Below are positions 8,627-17,931 of a DNA stretch of 64,000 nucleotides, piece after piece (the first letter of the stretch is position 1; each line of letters starts with the position of its first letter). Where the stretch lies: contig JAIBEX010000011.1 in the NCBI GenBank assembly GCA_019459455.1, positions 1-64,000 on the forward strand, given 5' to 3'. A program made the position numbers and the translations under genes. Source of the DNA: Weeksellaceae bacterium. Lineage in GTDB: Bacteria; Bacteroidota; Bacteroidia; Flavobacteriales; Weeksellaceae. A model generated the notes under the pieces. That model ran no database searches. It saw only the letters and a list, made by a program, of their open reading frames with translations, and was not told the origin of the DNA.

Positions 8627-9814
8627 TTACTCCTGACTTCGGTCCTCCAGGTGATTTTCATCGTTCTCCAGCCAGGAAGTCAGGTAGGAGGGATCTTCCA
8701 CTTTGAGGGCCTCTTCCGTAAGCTGCAGCGGCCGGAAAGGATCCACCATCACGGCGTACTCTTCGGTAAATTTCTTGCCTATACTTCTTTCCATCGCACC
8801 AGGATGCGGTCCGTGCACGATGCCGCCCGGATGGAGGGTGAAATCCATCAGATCGATGTGGTTCCTGCTCATAAAATCACCTTCGGTGTAGAACAGCACC
8901 TCGTCCGAATCGATATTGGAGTGGTTATACGGTGCGGGGATGGCCTGCGGATGATAGTCGTACATTCTGGCAACAAATGAACACACCACGAAATTGTGTG
9001 CTTCGAAATTCTGGTGGATGGGTGGCGGAAGATGGACGCGGCCCGTAATGGGTTCAAAATTCTTGATGTTGAATTTATAAGGATAAAAATATCCGTCCCA
9101 GCCCACCACGTCGAATGGATGTGTAGCATAAATGAAATCCCATATCTGGTTTTCCTTCTTCACTTTTATAAGAAATTCTCCTTTTTCGTCGTGCGGAGCC
9201 ACAAAGGTGGGCGCAATGATATCTCTTTCGCAGAATGGCGAATGTTCCAGAAGCTGCCCAAACTCATTCCGGTATCGTTTTGGAGTGTAGATGGGGGAGT
9301 GACTTTCCACAATCAGAAAAACAGAGTCCTCGGAATGCAGTTCCACCTGGTAGATTGTACCTCTCGGAATAATCAGATAGTCCCCAAATCCAAACTCCAG
9401 GTTTCCCACAAAAGTTTTCAGAACACCGGAACCTGCGTGTACATACAGCATTTCATCACATTCCGCATTTTTATAAAAATATTCAGTGGATTTACGGGGT
9501 TTGGCAAGTCCCATCTTCAGGTCGTTGTTCATCATCAAAATCTTACGGCTGTCCAGGAAATCATCCTCCGGAGTAACGTTCATGCCTTTAAACATGCGGG
9601 GAGTTACGTTTTTCTGTACAGCCACCTTCGGAGTCACGTCTTTAGGCGCGCTGATGCTTTTAATTTGCGTCGGGCGGTGTATATGGTATAATAAGGAAGA
9701 TATGCCATGAAAACCTTCGGTCCCGAAAAGCTGTTCGTAATAAAAATGATCCTGTTCTGATTTGAAAACAGTGTGTCTTTTCTGTGGAATTTTTCCGGAT
9801 TGGATATATCTCAT
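8627..9814 (-). CDS. hmgA: Homogentisate 1,2-dioxygenase
   Basis: A 395-residue ring-cleaving dioxygenase that turns homogentisate into maleylacetoacetate. The C-terminal cupin part has HPGGIVHGPHPGAMERS and EEYAVMVDPFRPL, matching the iron-binding and substrate regions of the family. The middle contains the SGVLKTFVGNLEFGFGDYLIIPRG cupin block. It completes the tyrosine route with hppD and fahA; no separate maleylacetoacetate isomerase gene is seen in the window. The two AT-rich membrane genes separate it from the rest of the cluster. Confidence 0.94.
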   Translation of the reverse strand: MRYIQSGKIPQKRHTVFKSEQDHFYYEQLFGTEGFHGISSLLYHIHRPTQIKSISAPKDVTPKVAVQKNVTPRMFKGMNVTPEDDFLDSRKILMMNNDLKMGLAKPRKSTEYFYKNAECDEMLYVHAGSGVLKTFVGNLEFGFGDYLIIPRGTIYQVELHSEDSVFLIVESHSPIYTPKRYRNEFGQLLEHSPFCERDIIAPTFVAPHDEKGEFLIKVKKENQIWDFIYATHPFDVVGWDGYFYPYKFNIKNFEPITGRVHLPPPIHQNFEAHNFVVCSFVARMYDYHPQAIPAPYNHSNIDSDEVLFYTEGDFMSRNHIDLMDFTLHPGGIVHGPHPGAMERSIGKKFTEEYAVMVDPFRPLQLTEEALKVEDPSYLTSWLENDENHLEDRSQE

Positions 9815-9931
9815 CTTCTCTTTTTTTGATTTTGGTAAATTTACAAATATTTGCAGAACAGGAAAAGAGAAAACCCTGGGTTTGGAAGGTGAGATTTCAG
9901 CATTTATATTTTAATTGATTTAGAACTACGA

Positions 9932-10480
9932 TTATGGTTCAAAACTTTCAAATTTTCCGTTTTCGTAAAAGAGAACAATCCTTTTCACCTTATTTTCTTG
10001 ATTATGAACAGGTTGTGGCTGACCGGCATTTTCCTGAGAGCCTAATCGCTGAGAATCGGCTGTAAAATCTTTTGCAGGAGCTTGTTCTGTTTTATTGGAT
10101 TCTCGACGCTCTTCCGTTTCGATATGACCTGTGACTTTTTTCTGAATTCGGTCTTCACTTTCAGTAGATCCCAAATAATCATCCTCAATCAGGGTAAACA
10201 AATCGGGTAGGGAGGTAGTCTTGGGTTTTTCAGCATCGGCAGCAATGACCTCCGGTTGTTCCGTGCTCTTCAGCATTTCACCATCGCCGGTAATCAGCCA
10301 GTCCCACTGAAGTTCGGGGAAGCGATCCTTCACCTTTACCAAAAAATCCAGCGACGGCTTATTTCTGCCGGAAGTGATATGGGAAATGGAAGATCGCTGC
10401 ACTTCAACCGCATCTGCAAATTCAGAAGAACTGTACGCGGAGTATTCTATAATCTTTGCAATTCTTTCGTTCAAATTCAT
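9932..10480 (-). CDS. XRE-type helix-turn-helix regulator
   Basis: About 182 residues from the ATG at 10480; upstream in-frame codons look non-coding and AT-rich. The N-terminal 65 residues are a Cro/C1-type HTH (NERIAKIIEYSAYSSSEFAD, then RSSISHITSGRNKPSLDFL) with the WDWLITGDGEML ending common in this group. The C-terminal 110 residues are polar, low-complexity and Glu/Gln/Lys-rich, with no known effector domain, ending in a short hydrophobic IVLFYENGKFESFEP. It is preceded by repeated TTTAC/GTAAA half-sites, so autoregulation is likely. Confidence 0.85.
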   Translation of the reverse strand: MNLNERIAKIIEYSAYSSSEFADAVEVQRSSISHITSGRNKPSLDFLVKVKDRFPELQWDWLITGDGEMLKSTEQPEVIAADAEKPKTTSLPDLFTLIEDDYLGSTESEDRIQKKVTGHIETEERRESNKTEQAPAKDFTADSQRLGSQENAGQPQPVHNQENKVKRIVLFYENGKFESFEP

Positions 10481-10495
10481 AACATTATTGTAAAA

Positions 10496-10582
10496 TTTAC
10501 AATTACAAATGTAAAGATTAAATTTACAATTATAAAATACAAAAGTAAACGGAATTAAATTGCAACTATTTACAAAAGTAAA
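10496..10582. promoter_or_regulatory. Operator-like array of TTTAC/GTAAA half-sites
   Basis: Upstream of the XRE gene. TTTACAATTA occurs at 10496-10505 and again at 10523-10532, 27 bases apart. GTAAA follows the first copy at 10511-10515, ATACAAAAGTAAA lies at 10537-10549, and a perfect inverted repeat TTTACAAAAGTAAA lies at 10569-10582. The spacing and symmetry suit cooperative binding by the XRE dimer. This is inference from sequence pattern only. Confidence 0.5.
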
Positions 10583-10607
10583 AACCAACTCCTAAGGAAT
10601 TGGTTTT
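10581..10607 (-). terminator. Terminator after the second terC
   Basis: AAAACCAA (10581-10588) pairs with TTGGTTTT (10600-10607), extended inward by three pairs after one mismatch. In the minus direction it is followed by a T-run. It overlaps the most distal operator-like repeat. Confidence 0.6.
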
Positions 10608-10636
10608 GTTTATATTAACCGATACACTTATGTTAA

Positions 10637-11728
10637 TTAATGACGGGTATGGTCGTCCTGTTCAGGATCGTACTTAAGCTTACGATCCTTTTTCCTTTCT
10701 GGGAACAGCAGCGATGCTCCGATGCTCACGCCCAGGATTGATACGATAATAAGAAGGGAATGGGTAGTTTCAAAACCCCAGCCTTGCAGATAACTGTGAA
10801 AAATCATTTTCAATCCGATAAAGGTCAGAAGTACCGCCAGCCCAACCTTGAGGAATCTGAACTTATCTAATATCCCTGCAAGCAGGAAGAACATGGAGCG
10901 CAGTCCTATGATCGCGAAAATGTTGGAGAAAAATACGATGTAAGGATCCTTGGTTACTGAAAATATCGCCGGGATACTGTCTACTGCAAAGATAAGGTCG
11001 GTCGCTTCTATGATAAGCAGCACCAGGAACAGGGGCGTCATTTTCCTCACGCCGTCTACGGTTACCCAGAAACGGTCGCCTACAAAGTGTGGATGCACCT
11101 TAAAATACCGGTTAGCAAACTTTACCATTGGATGGTTTTGGGTATCAATCTGTTCGTCTTTGTCTTTTTCCAGGAACATTTTTATCCCGGTAATGATCAG
11201 GAAGGCTCCAAATACATACATGATCCAGTTGAACTTAGCGATAAGCGCAGCGCCGACAAATATGAAGATAAAACGCATGATGATGGCACCCAAGATGCCC
11301 CAAAACAGAACCCTATGATAGTTCTTCGGTGCTACACCGAAAGCAGTAAAAATAAGGATCATGACGAATATATTATCAACGGAAAGCGCATACTCTACAA
11401 TATATCCGGTTAAATACTCAAGACCGAGATTTTGGTTATAGAGTTGGATGGAGTGATCGAAATCATCAGGAATGATCTTCAGGGGATGACTGTGCCGTGT
11501 AATTACCGTCTGCAGTTTTTCCATACTGTCTATTCCGTGGAGTAGGTGACCGTAGGTAATGAGTACAAAATAGAAGCACATGGAAAGTGCGACGACGAAA
11601 AAGCTCATGATTCCGGCTTTTTTCATGGTCACTACTCCGCCGGCTTTTTTCCCAAGACTCAGGTCAATGGCGAGGATGATTAATATAAAGATTAAAAATC
11701 CCGCCAGAAATAAAGTTTCATTATTCAT
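10637..11728 (-). CDS. TerC/Alx family membrane protein
   Basis: About 363 residues from the ATG at 11728; the in-frame TTG at 11770 is less likely. Around nine TM segments. The paired TerC motifs VEYALSVDNIFVMILIF and IEATDLIFAVDSIPAIFSVTKDP are both present. The length and the second motif match the Alx-like branch, which has been tied to manganese export and pH response in other bacteria. A long cytoplasmic loop rich in Lys/Asp (KDKDEQIDTQNHP) and a charged C-terminal tail are seen. It is a paralogue of the 270-residue TerC at 1298. Confidence 0.92.
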   Translation of the reverse strand: MNNETLFLAGFLIFILIILAIDLSLGKKAGGVVTMKKAGIMSFFVVALSMCFYFVLITYGHLLHGIDSMEKLQTVITRHSHPLKIIPDDFDHSIQLYNQNLGLEYLTGYIVEYALSVDNIFVMILIFTAFGVAPKNYHRVLFWGILGAIIMRFIFIFVGAALIAKFNWIMYVFGAFLIITGIKMFLEKDKDEQIDTQNHPMVKFANRYFKVHPHFVGDRFWVTVDGVRKMTPLFLVLLIIEATDLIFAVDSIPAIFSVTKDPYIVFFSNIFAIIGLRSMFFLLAGILDKFRFLKVGLAVLLTFIGLKMIFHSYLQGWGFETTHSLLIIVSILGVSIGASLLFPERKKDRKLKYDPEQDDHTRH

Positions 11729-12048
11729 ATAAAAAATAAACGGCAAATATAGCGAAAAAGCAACTTTCAAAAGAATTTACATAAGTAAACAATATATAAG
11801 ACCCCAAGTATTTTTAATCTGTTTTGTTTAATAATGTTATCATTAAACGGGAGTCAGGTTACATATTTTAACCTAAAGTAAGTTTATAAATTTGCTGTAT
11901 GTAACACGTGTAAATTACTGAAAGTAAATACTATTGAAAAATTTCATTGAATTTTATGCAATCCACAATTTTACCAACAGACAAACTGACATTTGTTATT
12001 GTTTGATGAATTTACAAAGGTGAATTTCATATAACCAAAAAAATAATT
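11729..12048. other. AT-rich intergenic region without a recognisable gene
   Basis: About 320 bases between the divergent terC and M14 peptidase genes. Very AT-rich with many short stop-interrupted frames. I see no hairpin, RNA gene or long repeat. It must hold both divergent promoters. Confidence 0.6.
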
Positions 12049-12056
12049 TATTTTTG
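12049..12056 (+). promoter_or_regulatory. TAnnTTTG promoter box for the M14 peptidase gene
   Basis: TATTTTTG ends 22 bases before the ATG at 12079. No good TTG is seen at the usual upstream distance. Confidence 0.35.
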
Positions 12057-12078
12057 AAATCTGTAAACCCGTCTGCTG

Positions 12079-13185
12079 ATGAATTTTGTAAGTTCCTACC
12101 AAAAAAATCCAAACTTCCCAAACCGCTATATTTCGCCCTTGAGGCTGGAAAAATTTCTACGCGAAAATCTCAGCGATTCTATTTCCGAGGTTGGAGCTTC
12201 ATCTTTGGGAAAATCCATTTACATGATGTCCATGGGAACAGGATCAATTAAAGTGCTGGCTTGGTCGCAAATGCATGGTAATGAGAGCAATGCAACCCAC
12301 GCAATGCTGGATATGCTGGAGACTTTCAAACATGCGCCGCTCCTCAAAAAGGAGTTATTTTCAAAAATCACCCTGGATTTTATATTCATGCTAAATCCGG
12401 ACGGTTCGGAGAAGTGGGAAAGGAGAAACGCGATGGAAATAGACATGAACAGGGATTTTCATAAGCTTTCGAGTAAAGAATTCCCCGTACTGAAGAAGAT
12501 TGCACAGACTGGAGGATATATGTACGGACTGAACCTTCATGAGCAGAGGACCATTTTCACCACGGATGGGACCCATCCCGCTACCCTCTCTTTTTTGGCG
12601 CCTTCGGTTAACTTTGAACGGGAGCTTACAGAAACCCGAAAAAAAGCGATGGCGGTGATCGCCAAAATTTTTGAGCGGATGAAGGACCTGCTTCCTAGCC
12701 AGATTGGTAGATACAGTGATGAATTTTACCCCACTTCTGCCGGTGATAACTTTACAAAGATGGGTTTGCCCACCATTCTTTACGAAGGCGGCCATTTTGC
12801 AGATGACTACCTGCGGGTGGAGAGCCGTAAATACTATACGGTTGCACTATATGAAGGTCTTAAGGCCATATCCGAACTTAGTGGCGATACCCTGGACTAT
12901 GACCAGTACTTCCAGATTCCTGAAAATAAAGAATCGCACTACGACCTAATATACAGGAATGTCAGCCTTAATACTGATTTTGAGTGTATACTCGACATTG
13001 CAGTGCAGTACCGGGAGGTTTACAGGGAAGGTGAGGACGAGATTTCGTTTGTTCCCATCGTGGCAGAAGTCGGCGACTGCGGGAGAAAAAAAGGATGGAA
13101 AGAGATCGACTGTACCGGCAAAGTCTTTAAATCCGATTCAAAATATCCAAAGATCGATGAGGAAGTAAAATTTGAAATCATATGA
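12079..13185 (+). CDS. M14 family zinc carboxypeptidase
   Basis: 368 residues, no signal peptide. The zinc site is visible as QMHGNESNATHAM (His and Glu of HxxE) with the third ligand in YGLNLHEQRT. LNPDGSEKWERRNAMEIDMNRDF is the substrate-binding NPDG/R-NR block, and ILYEGGHFADDY probably holds the catalytic Glu. It should remove C-terminal or side-chain-linked residues from peptides in the cytoplasm, perhaps cell-wall peptides. The C-terminal 100 residues are a separate, unassigned domain. Confidence 0.88.
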   Translation: MNFVSSYQKNPNFPNRYISPLRLEKFLRENLSDSISEVGASSLGKSIYMMSMGTGSIKVLAWSQMHGNESNATHAMLDMLETFKHAPLLKKELFSKITLDFIFMLNPDGSEKWERRNAMEIDMNRDFHKLSSKEFPVLKKIAQTGGYMYGLNLHEQRTIFTTDGTHPATLSFLAPSVNFERELTETRKKAMAVIAKIFERMKDLLPSQIGRYSDEFYPTSAGDNFTKMGLPTILYEGGHFADDYLRVESRKYYTVALYEGLKAISELSGDTLDYDQYFQIPENKESHYDLIYRNVSLNTDFECILDIAVQYREVYREGEDEISFVPIVAEVGDCGRKKGWKEIDCTGKVFKSDSKYPKIDEEVKFEII

Positions 13186-13290
13186 TCGAGGCCCCAGGCC
13201 AGGTTTTTTACGTATATCGTTTCTAACTTTCCGAATTATTGGTAAAAAATTCTATATTTACTTTTTCAATAATCTTTACCAATACTTTAT

Positions 13291-14706
13291 ATGAAGAGAC
13301 AACTCAAACTTTGGGACGCCGTAATGCTTGTTATGGGCTCAATGATCGGGAGTGGTATATTTATCGTAAGTTCCGATATGATGCGGAATTTGGGCTCCGG
13401 ATACTGGCTCATTGCCGTTTGGGTCATTACTGCGGTTATGACGGTAGCGGCGGCCATTTCCTACGGCGAACTTTCGTCCATGTTTCCCAAAGCCGGCGGC
13501 CAATACACCTATATTTCTGAAATCTTTGGGAAAATGTCCGGATTCCTTTATGGGTGGGGCCTTTTTACCGTCATTCAGACGGGTACGATTGCTGCGGTCG
13601 CCATGGCGTTCGGGAAGTTTACGGCCTATCTTGTCCCGTGGCTCAATGATTCGGAACCTTTATTCCAAAACGGCGGTTTCAAGATTACCTGGGTGCAGAT
13701 CCTGGCCATCGTCATCATCATCCTTCTCACTTACATCAACACCAAAGGGGTTAAGAACGGTAAAATTTTACAGAATCTCTTTACAGCTTCTAAAATACTG
13801 GCGCTCGTAGGGTTAATTCTCTTTGGTTTCCTGCTTGTTAAAGATTCGCAGTGGACAGAAAATATGAGTTTGGGCTGGAACGGATTTCAGGACTTTGGAA
13901 AGGAAGTTGGAAATAATCTGCTCGCTACGGAGTGGAAATCCATTGGTGGAATGACGCTGATGGGCGGAATTGCAGCCGCAATGGTAGGTTCTGTTTTCAG
14001 CTCTGTGGCCTGGGAGAATGTGACCTTTATGTCCGGAGAGATTGAAAATCCAAAGAAAAATGTTGTAAAATCCATGGTCCTGGGTACGGCAGCAGTAATG
14101 TTTCTTTATCTGCTAGTCAATTTGGTCTATCTGAACGCACTGGACCGCGACGGAATTGCTTTTGCGGATAAAAACCGCCCGGCTGTAGCCGCCTCAGAAG
14201 TTATTTTCGGCAATATAGGAACGGTAATCATGGCCGTTTTGGTCATGATTTCCACGTTTGGGTGCATCAATGGTTTGGTCCTGGCCGGAGCACGCGTTTA
14301 TCAGACCATGGCGAAAGACGGTCTTTTCTTCAAAAGCGCCATTGAAAACAATAAGCACGATGTCCCTGAAAAATCCCTCTGGATGCAGGGAATCTGGGCC
14401 TCCGTCCTGGCGCTGTCTGGCCAGTACGGCGATTTGCTGGATATGATTTCCTTCGTGATTGTACTTTTCTATATGATCACGGTGTTTGGGGTTATTTACT
14501 TAAGGATAAAAAAACCGGAACTGGAACGGCCTTATAAAACTTGGCTGTATCCGGTGACTCCTGTTTTGTATTTATTGATAGGAACGATGTTCTGTGTATT
14601 GCTCATCCTTTACAAGCCGCAGTACACATGGCCGGGATTCATCCTTATACTGCTGGGTGTACCGGTTTACTGGTACATCAACCGGAACAGAAACAGGGTT
14701 GGATAG
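13291..14706 (+). CDS. APC family amino acid permease
   Basis: 471 residues with about 12 TM segments. The N-terminal LWDAVMLVMGSMIGSGIFIV contains the GSGIF unwound-helix motif of APC transporters. GGQYTYISEIFG and the VGSVFSSVAWENVTFMSGEIENPKKN block are typical of the LAT-like group. It imports or exchanges amino acids; specificity is unknown. It ends 35 bases before the lipoprotein gene, so the two may be co-transcribed. Confidence 0.9.
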   Translation: MKRQLKLWDAVMLVMGSMIGSGIFIVSSDMMRNLGSGYWLIAVWVITAVMTVAAAISYGELSSMFPKAGGQYTYISEIFGKMSGFLYGWGLFTVIQTGTIAAVAMAFGKFTAYLVPWLNDSEPLFQNGGFKITWVQILAIVIIILLTYINTKGVKNGKILQNLFTASKILALVGLILFGFLLVKDSQWTENMSLGWNGFQDFGKEVGNNLLATEWKSIGGMTLMGGIAAAMVGSVFSSVAWENVTFMSGEIENPKKNVVKSMVLGTAAVMFLYLLVNLVYLNALDRDGIAFADKNRPAVAASEVIFGNIGTVIMAVLVMISTFGCINGLVLAGARVYQTMAKDGLFFKSAIENNKHDVPEKSLWMQGIWASVLALSGQYGDLLDMISFVIVLFYMITVFGVIYLRIKKPELERPYKTWLYPVTPVLYLLIGTMFCVLLILYKPQYTWPGFILILLGVPVYWYINRNRNRVG

Positions 14707-14741
14707 AGCAGAATCTTACCTACGATTTTAATATTTTTCAG

Positions 14742-15296
14742 ATGAAAAGCGAATTGATGAAGCAGACGTTTATAGTATTTATTTCCATTTTTGTGCTTGG
14801 ATCCTGCGCCAGCTCCAGGAAACCCGTAAAACGGTCAGATCCGTATAAAAAAACCGTCGAAAAGACTGCAGAACTCAGAACGTTAAATTCCTTTTTCGAC
14901 GGCAGAAGTTCCGCGGAGGTGGAGGAGTTGCTGAAGGATGCTGAAAAGTATCTTGGTGCACCTTACAAATATGCAGGAAATACATCCGAAGGCTTCGACT
15001 GTTCAGGACTTGTGTGTAAGGTCTTTGAGGAAAACAACAAGAAATTACCCCGCCGTTCCGAGGACCAGGGTCAGAAGGGACAGGAAATCGATATTAACAA
15101 GGTGCAGCCGGGAGATCTCCTCTTTTTTGCAACCGCAGGTGGGTCCAGGGTTTCGCATGTAGGAATTGTTAATAAAATACTGAAGGATGGCGAAGTGAAT
15201 TTCATCCATTCATCCACCTCCAAAGGGGTCATTATTTCCTCTCTGAACGAAAAATACTGGAACAAAGCGTATCTCTTTGCGCGGAGAGTTTTGTAA
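14742..15296 (+). CDS. NlpC/P60 family lipoprotein, cell-wall endopeptidase
   Basis: About 185 residues from ATG at 14742 (or 14757). MKQTFIVFISIFVLGSCASS is a lipoprotein signal with Cys in the lipobox LGSC. The NlpC/P60 domain follows at about residues 65-185: catalytic Cys in GFDCSGLVCKVF, His in RVSHVGIV and the third polar residue near FIHSSTSKG. Such enzymes cut gamma-D-Glu-diaminopimelate bonds in peptidoglycan. It lies just upstream of dapD, which makes the diaminopimelate precursor, a fitting but unproven link. Confidence 0.9.
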   Translation: MKSELMKQTFIVFISIFVLGSCASSRKPVKRSDPYKKTVEKTAELRTLNSFFDGRSSAEVEELLKDAEKYLGAPYKYAGNTSEGFDCSGLVCKVFEENNKKLPRRSEDQGQKGQEIDINKVQPGDLLFFATAGGSRVSHVGIVNKILKDGEVNFIHSSTSKGVIISSLNEKYWNKAYLFARRVL

Positions 15297-15301
15297 ATTT
15301 G
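15294..15301 (+). promoter_or_regulatory. TAnnTTTG promoter box before dapD
   Basis: TAAATTTG overlaps the stop codon of the NlpC/P60 gene and ends 26 bases before the dapD ATG at 15328. The nearest TTG is too close, so support is partial. Confidence 0.35.
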
Positions 15302-15327
15302 CCGCACACAATAACAACCATCAGATT

Positions 15328-16137
15328 ATGTTACAGAAGACCATTGAAAATATTTGGGATAACAGGGAACTGTTACAGAATGACGACAGCAAGGCCGCCA
15401 TCCGCGAAGTCATTTCAAAACTTGATTTAGGGGAGATCCGTGTAGCCGAACCCACCGAAAACGGCTGGCAGGTGAATGAATGGGTCAAAAAGGCTGTGGT
15501 GATGTACTTTCCGATTCAAAAAATGGAAACCATAGAAGTGGGACCTTTTGAATTTCACGATAAAATACCTTTGAAGAAAAACTATGCCGAGAAAGGTGTC
15601 CGTGTGGTACCACATGCCATTGCCAGACATGGCAGTTACGTGGCAAGCGGAGTAATCATGATGCCGTCATACGTAAATATTGGAGCCTATGTAGACTCCG
15701 GAACCATGGTGGACACCTGGGCAACGGTAGGAAGCTGTGCTCAGATTGGTAAAAATGTCCATTTAAGCGGTGGTGTTGGTATTGGCGGGGTTCTCGAACC
15801 TCTTCAGGCAGCACCGGTAATCATTGAAGACGATTGCTTCATCGGTTCGCGTTGTATTGTGGTTGAAGGTGTGCATGTGGAAAAAGAGGCTGTTTTAGGA
15901 GCCAATGTGGTCCTTACAGCCTCCACTAAGATTATTGATGTTACAGGAGCAGAACCCGTTGAAATAAAAGGCCGTGTGCCTGCACGTTCGGTAGTGATTC
16001 CCGGAAGCTATACCAAGCAGTATCCTGCGGGCGAATATCAGGTTCCGTGCGCACTGATCATCGGTCAGAGAAAGGAAAGCACCGACAAGAAAACCTCCTT
16101 AAACGATGCGTTAAGGGACAACAGCGTGGCAGTTTAG
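15328..16137 (+). CDS. dapD: Tetrahydrodipicolinate N-succinyltransferase
   Basis: 269 residues from the ATG at 15328. It transfers succinyl from succinyl-CoA to tetrahydrodipicolinate in the succinylase route to diaminopimelate and lysine. The middle is a left-handed beta helix of hexapeptide repeats (VNIGAYVDSGTMVDTWATVG, then SCAQIGKNVHLSGG, GIGGVLEPLQAAPV), all typical of DapD. It points to diaminopimelate-containing peptidoglycan. Confidence 0.95.
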   Translation: MLQKTIENIWDNRELLQNDDSKAAIREVISKLDLGEIRVAEPTENGWQVNEWVKKAVVMYFPIQKMETIEVGPFEFHDKIPLKKNYAEKGVRVVPHAIARHGSYVASGVIMMPSYVNIGAYVDSGTMVDTWATVGSCAQIGKNVHLSGGVGIGGVLEPLQAAPVIIEDDCFIGSRCIVVEGVHVEKEAVLGANVVLTASTKIIDVTGAEPVEIKGRVPARSVVIPGSYTKQYPAGEYQVPCALIIGQRKESTDKKTSLNDALRDNSVAV

Positions 16138-16166
16138 TCAAGGGGTTATCCATCCGAATTCTTTAT

Positions 16167-16832
16167 ATGGCTGTTCCAAAGAATATCTTCCAAACCTTCA
16201 GGACCGGGGATCTGCCCTGGATCACCAGGTTTTATATTTCCCGGATGAAGAAGAAGAATCCGGGTTGGAGATACCGTTTCTATGACGATAAAAAAATCCT
16301 CACCTTTTTTGAGAAGGAATTTCCGCCACAGTATTTGAAAGCGTATAAAATGCTCACCATCGGTGCTGCTAAAGCGGACTTTTTCCGGTACGCCGTGCTG
16401 TACAGATATGGTGGAGTTTATCTGGATATCGACAGTTATGTAAAGACACCTTTTGATGAGTTTCTTAATGATGATGATGAATTTATCGTAACCAATGAAG
16501 GTAATCCGGGTTTGTACTGTCAGTGGGCACTGATCTCCGCTAAAAATCATCCGTTTTTGAAAAGGGCTTTGGAGAAAGTCGTGGATAATATTGAGACGCA
16601 CCGGTTTCCGCATGATGTGCACCGTACAACCGGTCCTACAGTATATACCGACGCCGTGAATGAGGTTCTGACCGAGCAGCCTGAAACACCACACCGCCGG
16701 CTTGGCACCGATTTTAACGGCCACCTGAAGTTCAAGTATAAACTTGGCCGTATTTTCCTTTACGGTAAAAAATCGGAGCACTGGAAGAAGAAACAGCGCT
16801 CGCAGGACATCATTAAACCTGCCGAGGAATGA
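16167..16832 (+). CDS. Glycosyltransferase with DXD motif (capsular polysaccharide/mannosyl type)
   Basis: About 221 residues from the ATG at 16167 (MAVPKNIFQTF). It opens with the I-P-x-x-I/F-x-Q-type motif, followed by AAKADFFRYAVLYRYGGVYLDIDSYV, which contains the DXD nucleotide-sugar and metal site of the Gly_transf_sug family. It has no TM segment. Its stop overlaps the next start by four bases, so it works in tandem with the following glycosyltransferase, probably on a surface glycan. Confidence 0.87.
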   Translation: MAVPKNIFQTFRTGDLPWITRFYISRMKKKNPGWRYRFYDDKKILTFFEKEFPPQYLKAYKMLTIGAAKADFFRYAVLYRYGGVYLDIDSYVKTPFDEFLNDDDEFIVTNEGNPGLYCQWALISAKNHPFLKRALEKVVDNIETHRFPHDVHRTTGPTVYTDAVNEVLTEQPETPHRRLGTDFNGHLKFKYKLGRIFLYGKKSEHWKKKQRSQDIIKPAEE

Positions 16833-17926
16833 AAATAGCCTTTGATGCCAAGCGTTTTTTTCATAACAGTTCCGGTCTGGGGAATTATTCCCGGGATCTG
16901 GTCCGCATTTTAGCGACTTACTTTCCCGAAAACAGCTATCTTCTACTGAATAAAGATCAATACGGAAGAGGAAAAGAAATCCTGAACTTACCGGGTGTTT
17001 CATTCATCGAGATTTCCAGGAGTTTTCTCTCCAGACAGATCAATATGGGAAAGGAAGCCCAAGATGCCGGTGCAGAACTGTTCCACGGGCTTTCGGGGGA
17101 ACTTCCGATGAAGTGGAATGATCGGCCCATAAAGAAGGTGGTTACGATTCACGACCTCATTTTCATGCGGTATCCAAAATATTATTCCTGGCTGGACCGT
17201 AAAATATATTTCTGGAAGTTCAAAAAAGCTGCGGAAAGTGCAGACCTGATTATCGCCATTTCTGAACAGACCAAAAGGGACATTATCCATTATCTGAAAA
17301 TATCAGCGGATAAGATTACCGTCGTTTACCAGGGCTGTCACGCCGCTTTCAGGAATGAGACCGATAAGAGTGCAGAAAAAAAATTAAGGGATACTTACGC
17401 GCTTCCCGAAAGGTTTATCCTGAGCGTTGGGACCATTGAGTCCAGAAAAAACCTCCTGAATACGGTTAAATCAATTCACGGTACAGACATTCCTCTGGTT
17501 GTAGTAGGCCGAAAAACCAACTTTTATAAAAAGGTCTTCGGATATATTAAAAAGCACAAAATGCAAGGCCAGGTTCAGTTCTTAGAAGGCCTCACCATGG
17601 ATGAACTGGCGGGATTGTATAAAATAGCGGATGTCCTTGTCTATCCCAGTTTCTTTGAGGGCTTCGGAATTCCGGTAATTGAAGCCCTGTTTTCCGGAAC
17701 GCCGGTTATCACCAGTAACACGAGTTCTCTGCCGGAGGCGGGGGGCCCCGATTCCATGTATGTAGATCCCGCCAATACTGATGATTTAAGGTCCAAAATT
17801 TTTTTTCTGTGGAGCAATGAGGCGGAACGTACGCGAAGGGCGGAAAAAGGAAAAGTATATGTGCAGAAATTCAGTGATGAAAGAGTGGCCGGAGATGTAA
17901 TGAAGGCCTACCGAAGTATCCTTTAA
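16829..17926 (+). CDS. Glycosyltransferase family 4 (GT-B) enzyme
   Basis: 365 residues with a GT-B fold. The N-terminal domain opens IAFDAKRFFHNSSGLGNYSR. The C-terminal nucleotide-binding half has FILSVGTIESRKNLL, VQFLEGLTMDEL and the E-x7-E motif in PSFFEGFGIPVIEALFSG, followed by TPVITSNTSSLPEAGG. It retains configuration and uses a nucleotide sugar. It is translationally coupled to the preceding DXD transferase and closed by a terminator. Confidence 0.92.
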   Translation: MKIAFDAKRFFHNSSGLGNYSRDLVRILATYFPENSYLLLNKDQYGRGKEILNLPGVSFIEISRSFLSRQINMGKEAQDAGAELFHGLSGELPMKWNDRPIKKVVTIHDLIFMRYPKYYSWLDRKIYFWKFKKAAESADLIIAISEQTKRDIIHYLKISADKITVVYQGCHAAFRNETDKSAEKKLRDTYALPERFILSVGTIESRKNLLNTVKSIHGTDIPLVVVGRKTNFYKKVFGYIKKHKMQGQVQFLEGLTMDELAGLYKIADVLVYPSFFEGFGIPVIEALFSGTPVITSNTSSLPEAGGPDSMYVDPANTDDLRSKIFFLWSNEAERTRRAEKGKVYVQKFSDERVAGDVMKAYRSIL

Positions 17927-17931
17927 CAAAA

